A stretch of 64,000 nucleotides of DNA, from contig CBDAFL010000060.1 of NCBI GenBank assembly GCA_965195225.1, forward strand, positions 41,526 to 105,525. The letters are read 5' to 3'. Shown in pieces: positions 36,222 to 45,066 of the stretch. Made by a program: the position numbers and the translations under genes. This stretch comes from JAHIKV01 sp965195225. Its GTDB lineage: Bacteria; Planctomycetota; Planctomycetia; Pirellulales; Thermoguttaceae. Each line of letters starts with the position of its first letter. Position 1 is the stretch's first letter. The notes below the pieces were generated by a model. It was not told where the DNA came from, did not search any database, and saw only the letters and a list, made by a program, of their open reading frames with translations.

Positions 36222-37418
36222 ATGACTAAGGCAGATTCTTCCCAAAAGTCTGATACCAAAGGGTTGCGTCAGGCCCCGCCCACGCAGGGCTGGACGTTGA
36301 CGCCTACAACCCGAGTCGATGCCCCACACGAGATGGCCGCCTCGGTTCCAGACCTCACGCCTGAAGGACTCGCGGCGGCCGAAACGCCGCCTCCCGACGA
36401 TACGCCCGCCGAACAACTCCACCTCCAAGCCCTCCAATTGGCAACGCATCTCCGCGGCCGGCAAAAGGAGTTGGACGCCCGCGAAGCCAAGCTGAACTCG
36501 CGCATCGCGAGTTGTGAGTCCGATGCCAGGACCGCTCGGCTCTGGCTCGAACAACGTCGGGCCGATCTGGCCGCCGCGGACGCGGTACTGGCCGGGCAAG
36601 GTCAAGAGTTGACCGCACGAGCCGCGACGCTGGATGATCGGGAAGAGGAGTCGGCTCGGCGGCAGCGGATTATGTCCGACCAAGAGCAGGCGCTGTTGCA
36701 GCGGCAGCAGGAACTATCCCTTCGAGAGCAAGAATTCGAGGAGCGATTGGAGCGGTTGGCCGTCGCGGAGTCCGCTCGGGAAACGAACGAGCAAGCGGCG
36801 GCCGAACGTTGCGACGACGTGCAGCGGCAAGTTGCCGCCGGCGAGCGGTTGGCAGCCGAGCACCGACGCGAGATGGCCGACCTGGAACGGAAGCGCCAAG
36901 CGGTGCAGCGGCGCGCCGAACACGTGGACAAATGCCGGATCTCCTTGAAACAACTCCGCGATGAATTGGGACGCATGCACCGCGAGACGTTGGAAATCCG
37001 CCTGGCGACCGAGGAGCTTTGGGTGCAGCTTTCCGGCGCCGCGCCGCCGGCGGCGCTGACGCGCTCGCTCGGTCGCATCCGCACCAAGCTGGCCGAACAG
37101 CACGCCCAAGCCAACGCCGAATTGGTCGAGCAGAAAAAGGAACTGGAAACGATCCGCGGCCAGCTCGACTCGCAGTTGAACAAACTGATCGAGCACAAGC
37201 GGCAATTCGAGCGATGGACCGCCGGTCGTCAACAAGATTGCGAAACGCAGGCATCGCGGTTGGTCGCCCGCGAAGAACAACTTCAACGCGAAGAGGACTA
37301 TCTCCGCGAACAAGCGGAACACTGGCGGGCGGAGCGGCTGGGATTCCAACAAGAACTGCGGCAGTGGAAAGCGAACCGTTCCACGCGCCGGCGCGGAAAC
37401 GCTGCTCCATCATGCTAA
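36222..37418 (+). CDS. Long coiled-coil protein of unknown function
   Basis: About 398 residues from ATG 36222 (an upstream in-frame start at 36150 is less likely). After a short N-terminal segment rich in Pro and Thr, residues about 80-390 are almost continuous coiled coil with many Glu, Gln and Arg (for example LDDREEESARRQRIMSDQEQ). The tail ends in basic residues (WKANRSTRRRGN). The composition resembles KfrA- or SMC-like structural proteins common in Planctomycetes; no enzymatic motif or membrane segment was found. It is followed by a bidirectional hairpin. Confidence 0.7.
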   Translation: MTKADSSQKSDTKGLRQAPPTQGWTLTPTTRVDAPHEMAASVPDLTPEGLAAAETPPPDDTPAEQLHLQALQLATHLRGRQKELDAREAKLNSRIASCESDARTARLWLEQRRADLAAADAVLAGQGQELTARAATLDDREEESARRQRIMSDQEQALLQRQQELSLREQEFEERLERLAVAESARETNEQAAAERCDDVQRQVAAGERLAAEHRREMADLERKRQAVQRRAEHVDKCRISLKQLRDELGRMHRETLEIRLATEELWVQLSGAAPPAALTRSLGRIRTKLAEQHAQANAELVEQKKELETIRGQLDSQLNKLIEHKRQFERWTAGRQQDCETQASRLVAREEQLQREEDYLREQAEHWRAERLGFQQELRQWKANRSTRRRGNAAPSC

Positions 37419-37446
37419 ATACATTTGGCAATGCCGCGATACAAAA

Positions 37447-37477
37447 CAAGCCCACGGGTTGCAACCCGTGGGCTTTG
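37447..37477. terminator. Bidirectional hairpin between convergent genes
   Basis: CAAGCCCACGGG pairs with CCCGTGGGCTTTG. The stem is essentially the same as the rpoD terminator at 5121-5159. It sits 28 bases after the coiled-coil gene and 37 bases from the end of the opposing gene. Confidence 0.75.
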
Positions 37478-37513
37478 TAATTGTCCGCCGCAATTCACTC
37501 GCTCGTAATCCGG

Positions 37514-38314
37514 TTACTTCTGGCTGGAATACTCTCCGTCCTCGGTCTCCTGTTGCCGTTGTTTGGCGGTCTTGACGGCCACGGACGCAAGCTGCATCCC
37601 GATCTGGATTTCGTTACGGCTAAAGTACGGCTGGCTCATGCCGTTTGCGTGTCGGAGCCGTTTCGCGGCCAGTTCCTGCCAACTCATGTCGCCGTTCAGG
37701 TGCCAGGCCGCGGCTTGGGCCGCGCGCTGGTCGAGTTTGCCGCTGCCGATCATCTCGCACAACTCGCGGACGCCGGGCTTGGTGGTGAAACTCTCCAGCG
37801 GCTTTATCTCGTAGGGGATCGCCGCGCGTGGATCATCCTTGCCGTGTTCTAGGCAGACGGTGGGTACCTTGAAATTTCCGATCTTTTCGGGCGGGACGCA
37901 GAACATACCCATGCCGCCACCCATGCCGCCCTGGCCGCCCATGCCACCACCCATACCTTGGTTGCCGCCCTGGCCGCCCATGCCTTGATTTCCGCCCATG
38001 CCGCCCATCCCGCCCATCTGGGCCAACACGGGAACGCCCGCGAATGCCTCCGGCAACTTCACGTTCAGCGGCTTGTCGGTCTTGTTCTCGATCAATACCC
38101 GACATTGCGTCGAGTCTTTCGGAATCAACTTCACGGCGATGTCGCCCTTCTCGATGGCCGTAAACATCTCAACGGTTTGTGCTTGGGGATCGTACTTGCT
38201 TTTCGTTATGAACCCTTTGCGTTTTTCGGCCGCCAGCGCCGTCGAGACAAGCAACAGCCCAACGACGACCGAACCCAAACACTGAAATCTCCAATTCCGC
38301 AGGCCAGCACACAT
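37514..38314 (-). CDS. Secreted protein with Gly/Met-rich repeat segment
   Basis: About 266 residues from ATG 38314, which has GGAGG upstream and yields a signal peptide (CLGSVVVGLLLVSTALAAEK). A 45-residue segment around residues 100-145 consists of GGMGG, GGQGGNQGMGG and similar units. The flanks are more regular: FITKSKYDPQAQTVEMFTAI before it and MFCVPPEKIGNFKVPTVCLE after it, then a helical end with HLNGDMSWQELAAKRL. No function is evident; similar Gly/Met-rich exported proteins occur in Planctomycetes. The repeat is probably an expanded linker. Confidence 0.65.
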   Translation of the reverse strand: MCAGLRNWRFQCLGSVVVGLLLVSTALAAEKRKGFITKSKYDPQAQTVEMFTAIEKGDIAVKLIPKDSTQCRVLIENKTDKPLNVKLPEAFAGVPVLAQMGGMGGMGGNQGMGGQGGNQGMGGGMGGQGGMGGGMGMFCVPPEKIGNFKVPTVCLEHGKDDPRAAIPYEIKPLESFTTKPGVRELCEMIGSGKLDQRAAQAAAWHLNGDMSWQELAAKRLRHANGMSQPYFSRNEIQIGMQLASVAVKTAKQRQQETEDGEYSSQK

Positions 38315-38807
38315 GATCCATATCCTCCGCGCTTGTATGTCCAACAGACCCTTACAATCTCCCTTGTACCGGGCGATCCGCGCCCTCCGCTTATATACAG
38401 GGTAACCAGTGGAGCACAAAAAGCCAAGCAAAAAAGCGGATTATGAGGAATGGCGACCGACAAAACACCTCGCCAGAGGGAGGCCGAGTGATCCTTGGAT
38501 TTCCCTTTCGGTGGCTTGGCAGACGGGCGGGCTCCTATATCGTTTCTGTTGCGGAAAGTAGGAAAGTAGGGTGGGTCAAGCAAAGCGCAGCCCCACCACG
38601 TTTTCCCCACTATTGGTGGGGCTGCGATTCGCTTGACCCACCCTACACGGGCTTTTCCGCAACGGCAACTACAATCGTTGGGGGCAACAGTAGTACTGTT
38701 TCCCCGGGGGTGGCAGCCCGAGATGATCCTGCTCTGATACTATTTGGATTGATAAACTGGGAAGTGCCCCCTTAATACGCTTCAGAAGGTAAGTACAATA
38801 GGGTTAT
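38315..38807. other. Intergenic region with a family-C repeat
   Basis: These 493 bases separate divergent genes. A complete family-C hairpin lies at 38566-38646. No other gene or clear promoter was identified. Confidence 0.55.
38566..38646. repeat. Palindromic repeat, family C
   Basis: GTAGGGTGGGTCAAGCAAAG and its near-complement ending CCCACCCTAC form one long hairpin. It is about 90% similar by eye to the 18104-18185 copy. Confidence 0.85.
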
Positions 38808-39245
38808 ATGACGAAGCCGCCATTGAATGATTCCGCAAGGTCTACCGTGAATGAAAGTCCAGTCCGCTCCGAGTCGGGTCTGCGGCGAGCCTTGTTGGCC
38901 GCCCAAACCGCCGAAGACAACCGCGGCATCGACGTCGTCGTGCTCGACACCCGCGAATTGACCCCGATATTCGACTACTTCGTGATCGCCACCGGCACGA
39001 GCCGGCGGCAAATCCACGCCATGAGCGAGGAGATCGACCACGCCTTGGAAGACCGGATGGGCGACCGGCGGCTGGGTATCGAGGGATACGAGGAAAGCCG
39101 CTGGATACTGTTGGACTACGGCGACGTGGTGGTCCATCTATTCGAGCCTGAAACCCGCGACTACTACGCCCTGGAAGACCTCTGGGGCCACGCCAAGCGA
39201 GTGCCGCGATCCACGGAAAAGGGGGATGCAGGGAGCGGCCCTTAG
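38808..39245 (+). CDS. rsfS: Ribosomal silencing factor RsfS
   Basis: A 145-residue member of the RsfS/Iojap family. The core, about residues 25-128, contains DVVVLDTRELTPIFDYFVIA, GTSRRQIHAMSEEI, and GYEESRWILLDYGDVVVHLF, all family hallmarks. RsfS binds ribosomal protein L14 (uL14) and blocks subunit joining under low nutrients. A 15-residue polar tail extends beyond the usual end. The first ~20 residues are not conserved, so the true start could be a little downstream. The gene has no nadD neighbour here, unlike many genomes. Confidence 0.93.
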   Translation: MTKPPLNDSARSTVNESPVRSESGLRRALLAAQTAEDNRGIDVVVLDTRELTPIFDYFVIATGTSRRQIHAMSEEIDHALEDRMGDRRLGIEGYEESRWILLDYGDVVVHLFEPETRDYYALEDLWGHAKRVPRSTEKGDAGSGP

Positions 39246-39438
39246 CCTCGACATCGACGCGTCGCATCGTCCATTTCTGCTTCTTCTGATCACCGAAGCG
39301 GACCACCAGGGCCGTTGTCGGCTCGGTCGGGTTGTGCAGTCCGGTCTCGTAGACGACCGCCTTGCTGGCGTCGAGGTTCCAGGAGACTTTTCGGGGCTTT
39401 TTGTCCAACGAACCGCTCGATACCCCCGTCTGCAACAT
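39246..39438 (-). pseudogene. Possible gene fragment of unknown family
   Basis: On the minus strand a 64-residue stretch reads like real protein (KKPRKVSWNLDASKAVVYET, TEPTTALVVRFGDQKKQKW, TMRRVDVEAKG) but then runs into the rsfS coding region out of its frame and loses protein character. No start signal was found. It may be the remnant of a truncated gene. No family was recognised. Confidence 0.25.
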
Positions 39439-39731
39439 GGCCCCAATCCGGCGTATATATTCCGCACAATCGTCAATTCAACTTCGCCGTCCGATTATCG
39501 TGGGAAAAGCCGTTGTCCACATTTCTCGCCAATGCGCAGGGTAGGTCTCGCAAACCGATCCCTCGCATGGAAGGGATGGCTGGACGGCTTGGGGAGTAGT
39601 CAGTAGACTGCTTGAACACTGGGAAAAACATGAATTCGCTGGCAAGTGGCAGGTTGCCCATACGTCCATGATTCCCGCGGAGGATGAGGGGCGTCGATTA
39701 CTTCCAGCCGATATTATAGGGGAGGGCTACC
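39439..39731. other. Intergenic region upstream of the kinase gene
   Basis: This stretch has lower GC than the neighbouring genes. No convincing gene was seen; with 39246-39438 it makes a 486-base gap between rsfS and the kinase cassette. Confidence 0.5.
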
Positions 39732-40652
39732 ATGACTTTGGAGCCACTGCTGCCTGAAATACTTCGTCAACACATACCGGCGATTGATGCTCTACAGCCA
39801 TGCTTTGACAAAGGAGGTTTCAAGTGGGTCTATCGGGCGGTCGTTCATGGCCGCGACGAGGCGTTAAAGGTTTTAGCCATACGCAATATCCCAGATCAGG
39901 CTGGTGAGCAAGATCAGGCCGAGGCATTTTTGCGGGAGCAATACGCAAGGATTCACCGCGAGATTCAGGCTCTTGGCAGATGCGACGTACCGGAAATCGT
40001 CAAATTGGGGGCGATTAAACCCGTTGAGTTCGAGAACGAGGGAACCCACTATCTGGCGTATTCGGAAGAGTTCGTGGATGGTAAAGACCTATGGAAGCTG
40101 ATTCGGGCATCTGGGGATAAGCCTTCTCTGTCCGAATTAATCTCCCTCTTTACCAGCTTGCTCAGATGCATTCAGGAATTGTGGCGGCATGGATACGTAC
40201 ATCGTGACATTAAGCCGCATAATGTGATGAAGACAAAAAACCCAGCCCGTCCCTTTATCCTGCTTGATCTTGGAATAGCCTTTGCCGTGAATGAAACCAG
40301 CCTAACATTTAGGCCGGAGGAACGCATGCCGGTGGCTACCTATCGGTATCTGGCCCCCGAAATGCTTCACCCTGATTTCCGAGAGCGTATTGATTATCGA
40401 ACAGACCTTTACACGACGGGAATGACCGTCTTTGAATACGCTGCCCACCATCACCCACTTGCCAAGAATGCGGACGACCTGATGCAAACAGTCTCACGTG
40501 CTTTAAGGCAACCGCCGGCCCCGCTGCACAAATACTGTCCAGACCTGCCGACTGAGTTTTGCTCGTTGGTTGATGGAATGTTAAAAAAGAAACCGGCATT
40601 ACGGCCTGCCAATCTCAAGACGTTGGTTCATAGGTTGGAGGGTATGAAATGA
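39732..40652 (+). CDS. Serine/threonine protein kinase
   Basis: A 306-residue single-domain kinase without a membrane segment. The glycine-loop region is CFDKGGFKWVYRAV with catalytic Lys 46 (EALKVL). The catalytic loop is HRDIKPHNVM with Asp 159, and the metal-binding motif is DLG (Asp 179) instead of DFG. The APE-type segment is YRYLAPEML. Planctomycete kinases often carry C-terminal repeat or membrane domains; this compact form is different and more like kinases encoded in defence islands. It overlaps the next gene by ATGA, indicating coupled translation. Lower GC than neighbours supports acquisition as a cassette. Target unknown. Confidence 0.88.
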   Translation: MTLEPLLPEILRQHIPAIDALQPCFDKGGFKWVYRAVVHGRDEALKVLAIRNIPDQAGEQDQAEAFLREQYARIHREIQALGRCDVPEIVKLGAIKPVEFENEGTHYLAYSEEFVDGKDLWKLIRASGDKPSLSELISLFTSLLRCIQELWRHGYVHRDIKPHNVMKTKNPARPFILLDLGIAFAVNETSLTFRPEERMPVATYRYLAPEMLHPDFRERIDYRTDLYTTGMTVFEYAAHHHPLAKNADDLMQTVSRALRQPPAPLHKYCPDLPTEFCSLVDGMLKKKPALRPANLKTLVHRLEGMK

Positions 40653-41884
40653 AACTATATGCCCAACATGGTTATGGACAGGGTGAAAAGACCCAAATTG
40701 GAATCGGTAAAGGTTACATTGACGGCGTGATCTACAGCCCTCGCGACATTGGATTGCCAAAATTGCAATCCCACATTGCCGAGGTGGCGAAGCTCAATCT
40801 TGGAGCCGAGCAATTTTTCGATCCGCAATACTACGCCGCCTACAATGTCACCAACCCCGAATCGCGGCTAGGATACCTTGCCTCCAGTGAAGAATATCAG
40901 GCGTATTTTAGGCAGCGTCGACGTCGAGAGCTTGAACAAGACCCGAAAATCATTACCGAGGACATCAAGGACTGCCTCAGTTTTCAGAATGGGCTTCAAG
41001 TTGCGGGTCTGATTAGCCCAAACATTCTCATCACCCGTTCGTTCGATTCGATTGAGGCCGCAATTGCAAAGAGTTTTATCCGTCGGGCAGGAAAGGTTCG
41101 TGATCGCTTATCTGGGAAGAAGAGACCGCTCTACGCAACCTTAGCCGTATCCCGCGAGGCGCTATTGGATAAGAGAGAATTGTTTTCGTTTCTTGAAGAC
41201 ATTACGGTTTTGGATGATCCGCCAGATGGCTTTTATGTGCTTATCGCCGCTTCCAGCGAGGATGCCCGCGCGGACATTTTCCACGCGGATGTGATCGCTG
41301 GTTGGCTTTTGATCAACCGCAGTCTTTCGGTCAATGGATATCAGGTCATCAACGGCTATTCTGACTTGCTGACGCCTTTTTTGGGACTCGCTGGCGCTAC
41401 CGCCGGAGCAACTGGCTGGTGGTTGAACTCGCGCACTTTTTCGCTGGATCGATTCTTGCCTGCGAGTGGAGGACGACTACCGACTCCACGGTACTTGAGC
41501 AAGATATTGTTAAATCGGATTACACACATTGAATTGGGGCAGATTATCGACCTGCGAACACGTTTTCCGATGTTGCCCGATGTTTTCAATAAATTGGAAA
41601 CGGACGGACTCTACCCATCGAACAAAGGGTATGAGCCACAAAGAGCCGACGAAGTCTTGCAGAGTTGGGAGGCAATAAAGAGTCTGTGCGAAGATCTATG
41701 CCGAGACGACCTCAACGCAACGCTAAAACTATGCCAGGCTGCCGTCCGTCAAGCAATCAAGGCGTATGACACTATTAAGTCAAAGATTCGTCTCGATCCT
41801 AAATCGAACAGCGACCACTTGGAGGCAATCTCAGAAGGCTTGCGTCTCTTCTTGCGGCAAGCTGAGATCGACGAGACGGCGTGA
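40649..41884 (+). CDS. Conserved-looking protein of unknown function, coupled to the kinase
   Basis: A 411-residue protein beginning inside the kinase stop (ATGA). No membrane segment or signal peptide was seen. The N-terminus (YGQGEKTQIGIGKGYIDGVI, then YSPRDIGLPKLQSHIAEVAK) and LGLAGATAGATGWWLNSRTF near residue 250 have the look of a TIM-barrel-type enzyme, but no family could be named and the catalytic residues are not identifiable. The C-terminal 120 residues are helical. Its coupling to a kinase and convergence with a PD-(D/E)xK-like protein suggest a three-component system in which it may be the sensor, substrate or effector. That role is inferred only. Confidence 0.6.
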   Translation: MKLYAQHGYGQGEKTQIGIGKGYIDGVIYSPRDIGLPKLQSHIAEVAKLNLGAEQFFDPQYYAAYNVTNPESRLGYLASSEEYQAYFRQRRRRELEQDPKIITEDIKDCLSFQNGLQVAGLISPNILITRSFDSIEAAIAKSFIRRAGKVRDRLSGKKRPLYATLAVSREALLDKRELFSFLEDITVLDDPPDGFYVLIAASSEDARADIFHADVIAGWLLINRSLSVNGYQVINGYSDLLTPFLGLAGATAGATGWWLNSRTFSLDRFLPASGGRLPTPRYLSKILLNRITHIELGQIIDLRTRFPMLPDVFNKLETDGLYPSNKGYEPQRADEVLQSWEAIKSLCEDLCRDDLNATLKLCQAAVRQAIKAYDTIKSKIRLDPKSNSDHLEAISEGLRLFLRQAEIDETA

Positions 41885-42394
41885 GAGTTTCGATAACGCA
41901 AGAGATCGTTTTGCAGTATTGAGGGGGCCTGTCCGACCAAGATTGGAAACTCGTTTGTAGATTTTTCTTTTCACGGTATCCAGAGTCCAGAGCTCAACTC
42001 CCAGCGCCTCAAAAAGATGATGTGACTGAACGGCGCGATGTGCTGTTTTTTCGGGCAGTACCACAACGGATCGATCGGCGTAATACTTGTACCTGTATGC
42101 CTGATGTAACGCCTTCCTCCAATCATTCAATTTCATCTCAAACGCCATCAGGCATACGCGATCCACTTCGCCACCTTGAGTTGTACCTTTAGGCAGTTGG
42201 CACAAGAGTAAATCGGCCACACCGCAGCCGAACACCGGAAAATTACGTCCGTACAAAATCGGCTGAACATTATTTTTCAGAATCGTACGAAGAAACTCGC
42301 CAAGAAAATTTGCCTCGCCCCGCCGACGCCGAACCTTCTTTGGCAAATTCCGGCGCGTATTGTATGAGTTAAATCGCAATTCAGAGACAGTCAT
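41831..42394 (-). CDS. PD-(D/E)xK-like nuclease domain protein
   Basis: About 187 residues from ATG 42394; the frame is open to 42448. GCGVADLLLC with Asp 61, FEMKLNDW with Glu 86 and Lys 88, and QAYRYKYYADRSVVVLP with Gln 98 follow the D...ExK...Q order of PD-(D/E)xK nucleases. The basic N-terminus (KKVRRRRGEANF) could bind nucleic acid. The 3' end overlaps the convergent preceding gene by 54 bases, a tight packing that suggests the genes evolved together. It is read as the likely effector nuclease of the cassette; the pattern is visible but unproven. Confidence 0.6.
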   Translation of the reverse strand: MTVSELRFNSYNTRRNLPKKVRRRRGEANFLGEFLRTILKNNVQPILYGRNFPVFGCGVADLLLCQLPKGTTQGGEVDRVCLMAFEMKLNDWRKALHQAYRYKYYADRSVVVLPEKTAHRAVQSHHLFEALGVELWTLDTVKRKIYKRVSNLGRTGPLNTAKRSLALSKLSRRLVDLSLPQEETQAF

Positions 42395-42843
42395 ATCGAC
42401 ATTTAATGTTTGCGGAGTGAACCGACCCCCCCGGCGACAGGGAGGCATACCGTCACGTGTACAGGGGCAGTAACGCCATTACTGATATTCTATCGGCCTT
42501 CAGTAAAATAAAACCTATTTTTCCCACTCGAATTATGAGTGCTAATCGAATTTCCCACAACCAATAGCATCTGTCAACGATTGGTCGGATGGTCGTAGAA
42601 CTTTGGCGGGAAAATGCTCGTTCCAACGGATTTCGAGCAAAATCGCCTGCAAAACGCATCTAATTCCCGACCACAGTTTTCCCCGTCTCGGCTTCAATTT
42701 GGGCATGACCTCGCGGAAGATTGCGGCTATAATGTCTCGTTTGGCCTTGCCTACCGGCTCCTTGCGATTTCGCTCGATTCGCGCGGCGCTTGCTTTCAGG
42801 GCCTTGCCTTATAGCTGCGGATTGCAACGGAAGTGGACAACTT
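42395..42843. other. Intergenic region
   Basis: These 449 bases separate divergent genes. A TATAAT at 42728-42733 could be a -10 box for the downstream gene, but no clear -35 lies at the usual spacing. The half next to the nuclease gene has lower GC. Confidence 0.45.
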
Positions 42844-44688
42844 ATGGCTTACGCCGCCGGGCAAAGTCCTCATGCCTTTCACATTCCCGTGATGGGCACC
42901 GGTTTCATGATCGACGCTCCCTTGCGGGTCGCGAGATTCGGCATCTCGTCGGCCATCTCGCTGGTCGACGACATGTTGATCGAGCAAATGCGGCGGTTCC
43001 ACTGCGAGCGGGAAGGCGAGCCGTACGAGAAAATCTCTGGCGGCGACGTGGACGCCCGCGCCCAACGCATCACGGCGTATCTAAACCTGCTGGACCGGCT
43101 GGTCGGCCGTCAGGTGGAGCGGTTGCAAGCCGCGCCGTTCGAGGCCGGTAGCGAGATAACGCGATATTTCGAGCTATTGCCCGACGGGCCGCCCGCGCGG
43201 ACCTACCGCGAAATGCAGGCAACCACCGATCCCCGGCAGCGCGTCGATCTCCAGAATCAACTTCGCCGGATGGCGGTGCCCGGCAGTATCGACGTGAACA
43301 TCATGTCGAAGGGGGACCGCGATCTGTACCGCAACGGCGAAAAGCTGCCGGCGAAATACAGCGACGCTTCGGCCGCCCTGCGCGGTTTCGCCAACAGCAC
43401 GCTTAGCTCGTCGATCATCTTTTCGGCCGGCATCAACCCGCGCCTCTACGGCTACGTGGCCAAGTTCGACGATTTCTTTCCCGACGAACAAGGCGAACTG
43501 AAAAAGAAGATCGTGCTGAAGGTGAGCGACTACCACTCGGCCGCGGTCCAGGGCAAGTTTTTCGCCAAACACGGGTTGTGGGTGTCGGAGTATCGCATCG
43601 AGTCGGGGCTGAACTGCGGCGGCCACACATTTGCCACCAAGGGACTGCTGCTGGGACCGATCCTGGAGGAGTTCCAGCGGAAGAAGCGGGAACTCGTCGA
43701 GCAACTTCACGCGGTGTACGCCAAGGCGCTGAAGCGGCGCGGATTCGCCGTGGACCAGTCGCCCCGCGAAATCCGCGTCACGGTGCAGGGCGGCATCGGC
43801 GACGCGGTCGAGGACGCCTTGCTGAGGGAGCATTACGGCGTAGACGGCACCGGCTGGGCCACGCCCTTTCTGTTGGTGCCGGAAGTGTCGAACGTCGACG
43901 ACGAACATCTGCGGAAATTGGCCGCCGCGACCGGCGAGGATGTTTTCCTGAGCGACAGTTCACCGTTCGGAATACCGTTCTGGAACCTCCGCAACTCCGC
44001 CAGCGAAGAGGCCCGGCGGCGGCGGATCGACGATGGGCGGCCGGGTAGCACGTGCGGTAAAGGATTCGTCCAACTGTTCAACGTGGAGTTCACCCCACTG
44101 CCGATTTGTACGGCCTCGCGAGAGTATCAGCGGTTGAAGCTCGAACAGTTGGAGCGGGACGATCTGACCGATCGGCAGCGTGAGGCCGCGCGGCGGTCGG
44201 TATTGGCCAAGTCGTGCATCTGCCACGACCTGGGGGGCGTGGCTACGTTGAAAAACGGCATCGACCGGAAGGCGACTCCCGCCGTCTGCTGCGGACCGAA
44301 CATCGTGAACTTCTCGAAGATCGCCACGATGGAGGAGATGGTCGGCCACATCTACGGCCGCGTCTCGCTGATGACCAATCCGACCCGCCCGCAAATGTTC
44401 GTCCGGGAACTCGCCATCTACATCGACTACCTGCTCGATGAGTTGGAGCGGCGGAGTCTCGGGTTTTCTTCGCACTCGATCGAGTATTTCCAGGAGTTCC
44501 GGAAAAACCTGTGCGACGGCATCGACCATTATCGGCGGTTGGCCGATCGGTTCGAGGCGCAACAGCGATCGCGGTTCCTCGACGAACTGGAACGACTCCG
44601 CGAAATGCTCGACGCGATCCCGCTGAGCGAGGATCACGTGGACGCCGCCGTCCAACCGGTGCGGGCGGAAGTGCCCGTCTCGCGGTAG
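42844..44688 (+). CDS. Conserved protein with nitronate-monooxygenase-like features
   Basis: About 614 residues from ATG 42844. The N-terminus FHIPVMGTGFMIDAPLRVAR and GISSAISLVDDMLIEQM resemble the start of NMO/2-nitropropane dioxygenase TIM barrels, and SGLNCGGHTFATKGLLLGP near residue 255 resembles their AGGH motif. VTVQGGIGDAVEDALL continues the barrel pattern. A Cys-containing segment (LAKSCICHDLGGVATL ... AVCCGPNI) around residues 455-485 is unusual for NMOs and might bind metal or an Fe-S cluster. The C-terminal 100 residues are helical. Enzymatic identity is uncertain, since the protein is much longer than typical NMOs. Confidence 0.6.
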   Translation: MAYAAGQSPHAFHIPVMGTGFMIDAPLRVARFGISSAISLVDDMLIEQMRRFHCEREGEPYEKISGGDVDARAQRITAYLNLLDRLVGRQVERLQAAPFEAGSEITRYFELLPDGPPARTYREMQATTDPRQRVDLQNQLRRMAVPGSIDVNIMSKGDRDLYRNGEKLPAKYSDASAALRGFANSTLSSSIIFSAGINPRLYGYVAKFDDFFPDEQGELKKKIVLKVSDYHSAAVQGKFFAKHGLWVSEYRIESGLNCGGHTFATKGLLLGPILEEFQRKKRELVEQLHAVYAKALKRRGFAVDQSPREIRVTVQGGIGDAVEDALLREHYGVDGTGWATPFLLVPEVSNVDDEHLRKLAAATGEDVFLSDSSPFGIPFWNLRNSASEEARRRRIDDGRPGSTCGKGFVQLFNVEFTPLPICTASREYQRLKLEQLERDDLTDRQREAARRSVLAKSCICHDLGGVATLKNGIDRKATPAVCCGPNIVNFSKIATMEEMVGHIYGRVSLMTNPTRPQMFVRELAIYIDYLLDELERRSLGFSSHSIEYFQEFRKNLCDGIDHYRRLADRFEAQQRSRFLDELERLREMLDAIPLSEDHVDAAVQPVRAEVPVSR

Positions 44689-45066
44689 CGCAGCCCCGCA
44701 AATCGGCCTTGTCGTTGTCTGGCAGCGTGTCCCGATATTATTTAGCTCGCATTTTTCACCAGTCGAACACTAGCCCGAAGCGCAAGCGAGGGTTGGACAA
44801 CGGGTTGCCTTCGCTTGCGCTTCGGGCTAGTGTTGCGCACTTCGTGCCGGATTATCCCCGTATGGTGAGAAAATGCGGGTTAGCCCACGCGACTACACGG
44901 CGGGCCGATCTGAGTGCGGAAAACCGCTTACCCCGGGTGTATTCACCCAACGCAAACAGTCCCCTGCGAACGGTTGCCCGAAGGTAGTATGCCATAATTG
45001 ACAGGGGTTGTGGCAATATAGCCAATCCCCGGGGGGGGATTTAGCCGTGCTGACGCACTTCGTAGA
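44689..45066. other. Intergenic region with a family-D element
   Basis: The 378 bases upstream of aceE contain the family-D MITE-like repeat at 44749-44876 and a reverse partial family-G fragment near 44953-44977. No gene was found. Confidence 0.6.
44749..44876. repeat. MITE-like repeat, family D
   Basis: Terminal arms GCATTTTTCACC and GGTGAGAAAATGC enclose the same internal palindrome as the 18366-18492 copy (AACACTAGCCCGAAGCGCAA and complement). The two copies differ mainly in the 30 bases before the right end. Confidence 0.8.
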
